Below, piece by piece: positions 63,102-64,000 of a stretch of 64,000 nt of DNA. The notes under the pieces were generated by a model. The model had not been told where the DNA came from. It did no database searches and saw only the letters and a list, made by a program, of their open reading frames with translations. The stretch lies in NCBI GenBank assembly GCA_029565415.1, contig JAKQOH010000197.1:8196-72195 (forward strand). The letters are read 5' to 3'. Source of the stretch: Candidatus Rifleibacteriota bacterium. Its GTDB lineage: Bacteria > Riflebacteria > Ozemobacteria > Ozemobacterales > Ozemobacteraceae. Every line of letters starts with the position of its first letter. Positions within the stretch are counted from its first letter, which is position 1. A program made the translations under genes and the position numbers.

Positions 63102-64000
63102 ACCGTTCCCGCCGGCGCGCCGTGACTCTCGTCGAGATCCTGGTCGGCCTCGGGATCCTGGCCGTGATCGGAACCATGCTGGTTTCCACCCTGCGTTCCG
63201 GCCGGAAGGAGATCCAGTTCTCCTCGGATCACCTGAACGCGATCATCCTCTCGCAGAAGGTGCTCGAGGACCTGATCGAGGAGATGGCGATGAATCCCTA
63301 CGGCCTCGAGACCATCGGGGTGGAAGGCACGTCACCCGTTCCCCAGGAGATCACGGACGGGCGTTCCGTGTTCTTCTCGTATCTCGAGGATCGCAAGGAG
63401 CCCTGGGGCACCATCGACCCGGTCGTGGATGGTTCTATAGGCAAGCAGATGCAACCTCTCTATGACGACATCCGGAAGTTCAAGTTCGGCCTGTCGGGGA
63501 ATCGTATCGCCCCGCCGGGAAACGGCGAAGACAGCAATCTCGTCACGTGCAGACTGGACTTCACCTGGCAGACCCAGACGGGCAAAGGCGAGTTCGGATC
63601 GACCTGCCAGTTGTTTTCTCCGGCCGAGGAGAAGAAAGCCGACCTGGCCGCCGCCGTCGACGAGCCGGCCCTCGACGCCCGCATTCCCGCCGAGGTGTAT
63701 GGCCGGTCGGGCAAAACGATCCCGGAACTGGCCACGGAGATTGGGGAAAACGTCGAGACGATTCGGGCACTCGGCCGAATCGCTCTGCTGACGCAGGATT
63801 TCATCGGCTCCGAGGGGTTCCGCCGCCAGAAGGAGAAGATCGCCGAAACGAAGCAGCGGCTGTGCCTGACGCCGGCCACGAGCCTGGACGCTCAGTATGA
63901 GCACCGGCTCACCCTCGCCCGCCTCTGGTATGAACTCGCCAAGCGGTGTTTCCAGGTGGTCGCGTATCTGGTGCCCGCCTTCACCGAGCTGAAGCAGCAG
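63098..64000 (+). CDS. Type IV pseudopilin (GspI/PilV-like), N-terminal part, cut by window edge
   Basis: An open frame of 301 codons running to the edge, so the C-terminus is missing. The N-terminal RAVTLVEILVGLGILAVIG is a prepilin motif, with Glu at +5 after the predicted cut. It is longer than usual minor pseudopilins (about 120-200 residues); the extra part is a helical, charged region from about residue 180. It is translationally coupled to the preceding gene. Confidence 0.88.
   Translation, partial: MNRSRRRAVTLVEILVGLGILAVIGTMLVSTLRSGRKEIQFSSDHLNAIILSQKVLEDLIEEMAMNPYGLETIGVEGTSPVPQEITDGRSVFFSYLEDRKEPWGTIDPVVDGSIGKQMQPLYDDIRKFKFGLSGNRIAPPGNGEDSNLVTCRLDFTWQTQTGKGEFGSTCQLFSPAEEKKADLAAAVDEPALDARIPAEVYGRSGKTIPELATEIGENVETIRALGRIALLTQDFIGSEGFRRQKEKIAETKQRLCLTPATSLDAQYEHRLTLARLWYELAKRCFQVVAYLVPAFTELKQQ

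Overview
The window is a 64 kb piece of a GC-rich bacterial chromosome from a Gram-negative organism: it encodes a TolC/RND efflux pump, an outer-membrane DUF2490-like protein, many signal peptides and type IV pseudopilins. Hybrid-cluster protein, rubrerythrin, polyferredoxins, siroheme-type and tungstate/molybdate-type proteins point to an anaerobic or microaerophilic life. Two-component proteins with many PAS domains, VWA/MoxR proteins, a FecR lipoprotein and a pseudopilin operon suggest a deep-branching lineage. A Riflebacteria/Ozemobacteria-like organism is only a guess. I saw no rRNA, tRNA, CRISPR array, insertion sequence or phage.

Layout. 1-10.3 kb: a partial MFS exporter, an SBP-PAS-histidine kinase-receiver hybrid, prfC, a coiled-coil membrane protein, a DHH phosphoesterase, two overlapping MinD/ferredoxin-insert proteins with degenerate P-loops, and a membrane gene interrupted at a G8 tract. 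10.4-14.2 kb: a MacB/LolCDE-like ABC exporter with two permeases, an ATPase and a rhodanese-like partner, several of them cysteine-rich. 14.4-29.0 kb, all on the minus strand: one long gene train. In transcription order it is a DUF362-like protein, pnuC, nadR, a flavin-reductase-like protein, an adenylate-forming ligase, a MoxR AAA+ ATPase, an unknown protein, an HExxH peptidase-VWA fusion, two unknown proteins, pcm, a membrane/zinc-ribbon protein and a GT-C-like membrane glycosyltransferase. This is the best candidate for an under-described system. 29.0-31.3 kb: an exported coiled-coil protein and a clostripain-like peptidase.

31.5-39.2 kb: a TetR-controlled TolC-MFP-RND-MFS efflux operon with 4-8 bp overlaps between most genes. 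39.2-42.6 kb: a 62-residue protein, a dNTPase, a diheme membrane protein and an exported rubrerythrin. 42.9-47.6 kb: an Rrf2 regulator, ferredoxin, Hcp, a small siroheme/ferredoxin protein and a NapH-like polyferredoxin, which reads as a nitrosative/redox stress module with its own electron supply. 48.1-50.0 kb: an outer-membrane protein and an exported metallophosphoesterase. 50.2-56.6 kb: two hybrid kinases end to end, with a lone receiver and an RsbW-like ATPase between them.

56.8-64 kb, plus strand: a TupA-like oxyanion-binding protein, a molybdopterin-domain protein with an inserted cytochrome c, a CHASE2-SpoIIE phosphatase, a FecR lipoprotein, and the start of a pseudopilin operon that runs off the right edge.

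Short overlaps (ATGA, GTGA, ATGAATGA) are common, so translational coupling is likely throughout. Function calls come from motifs read by eye; no database search was run.
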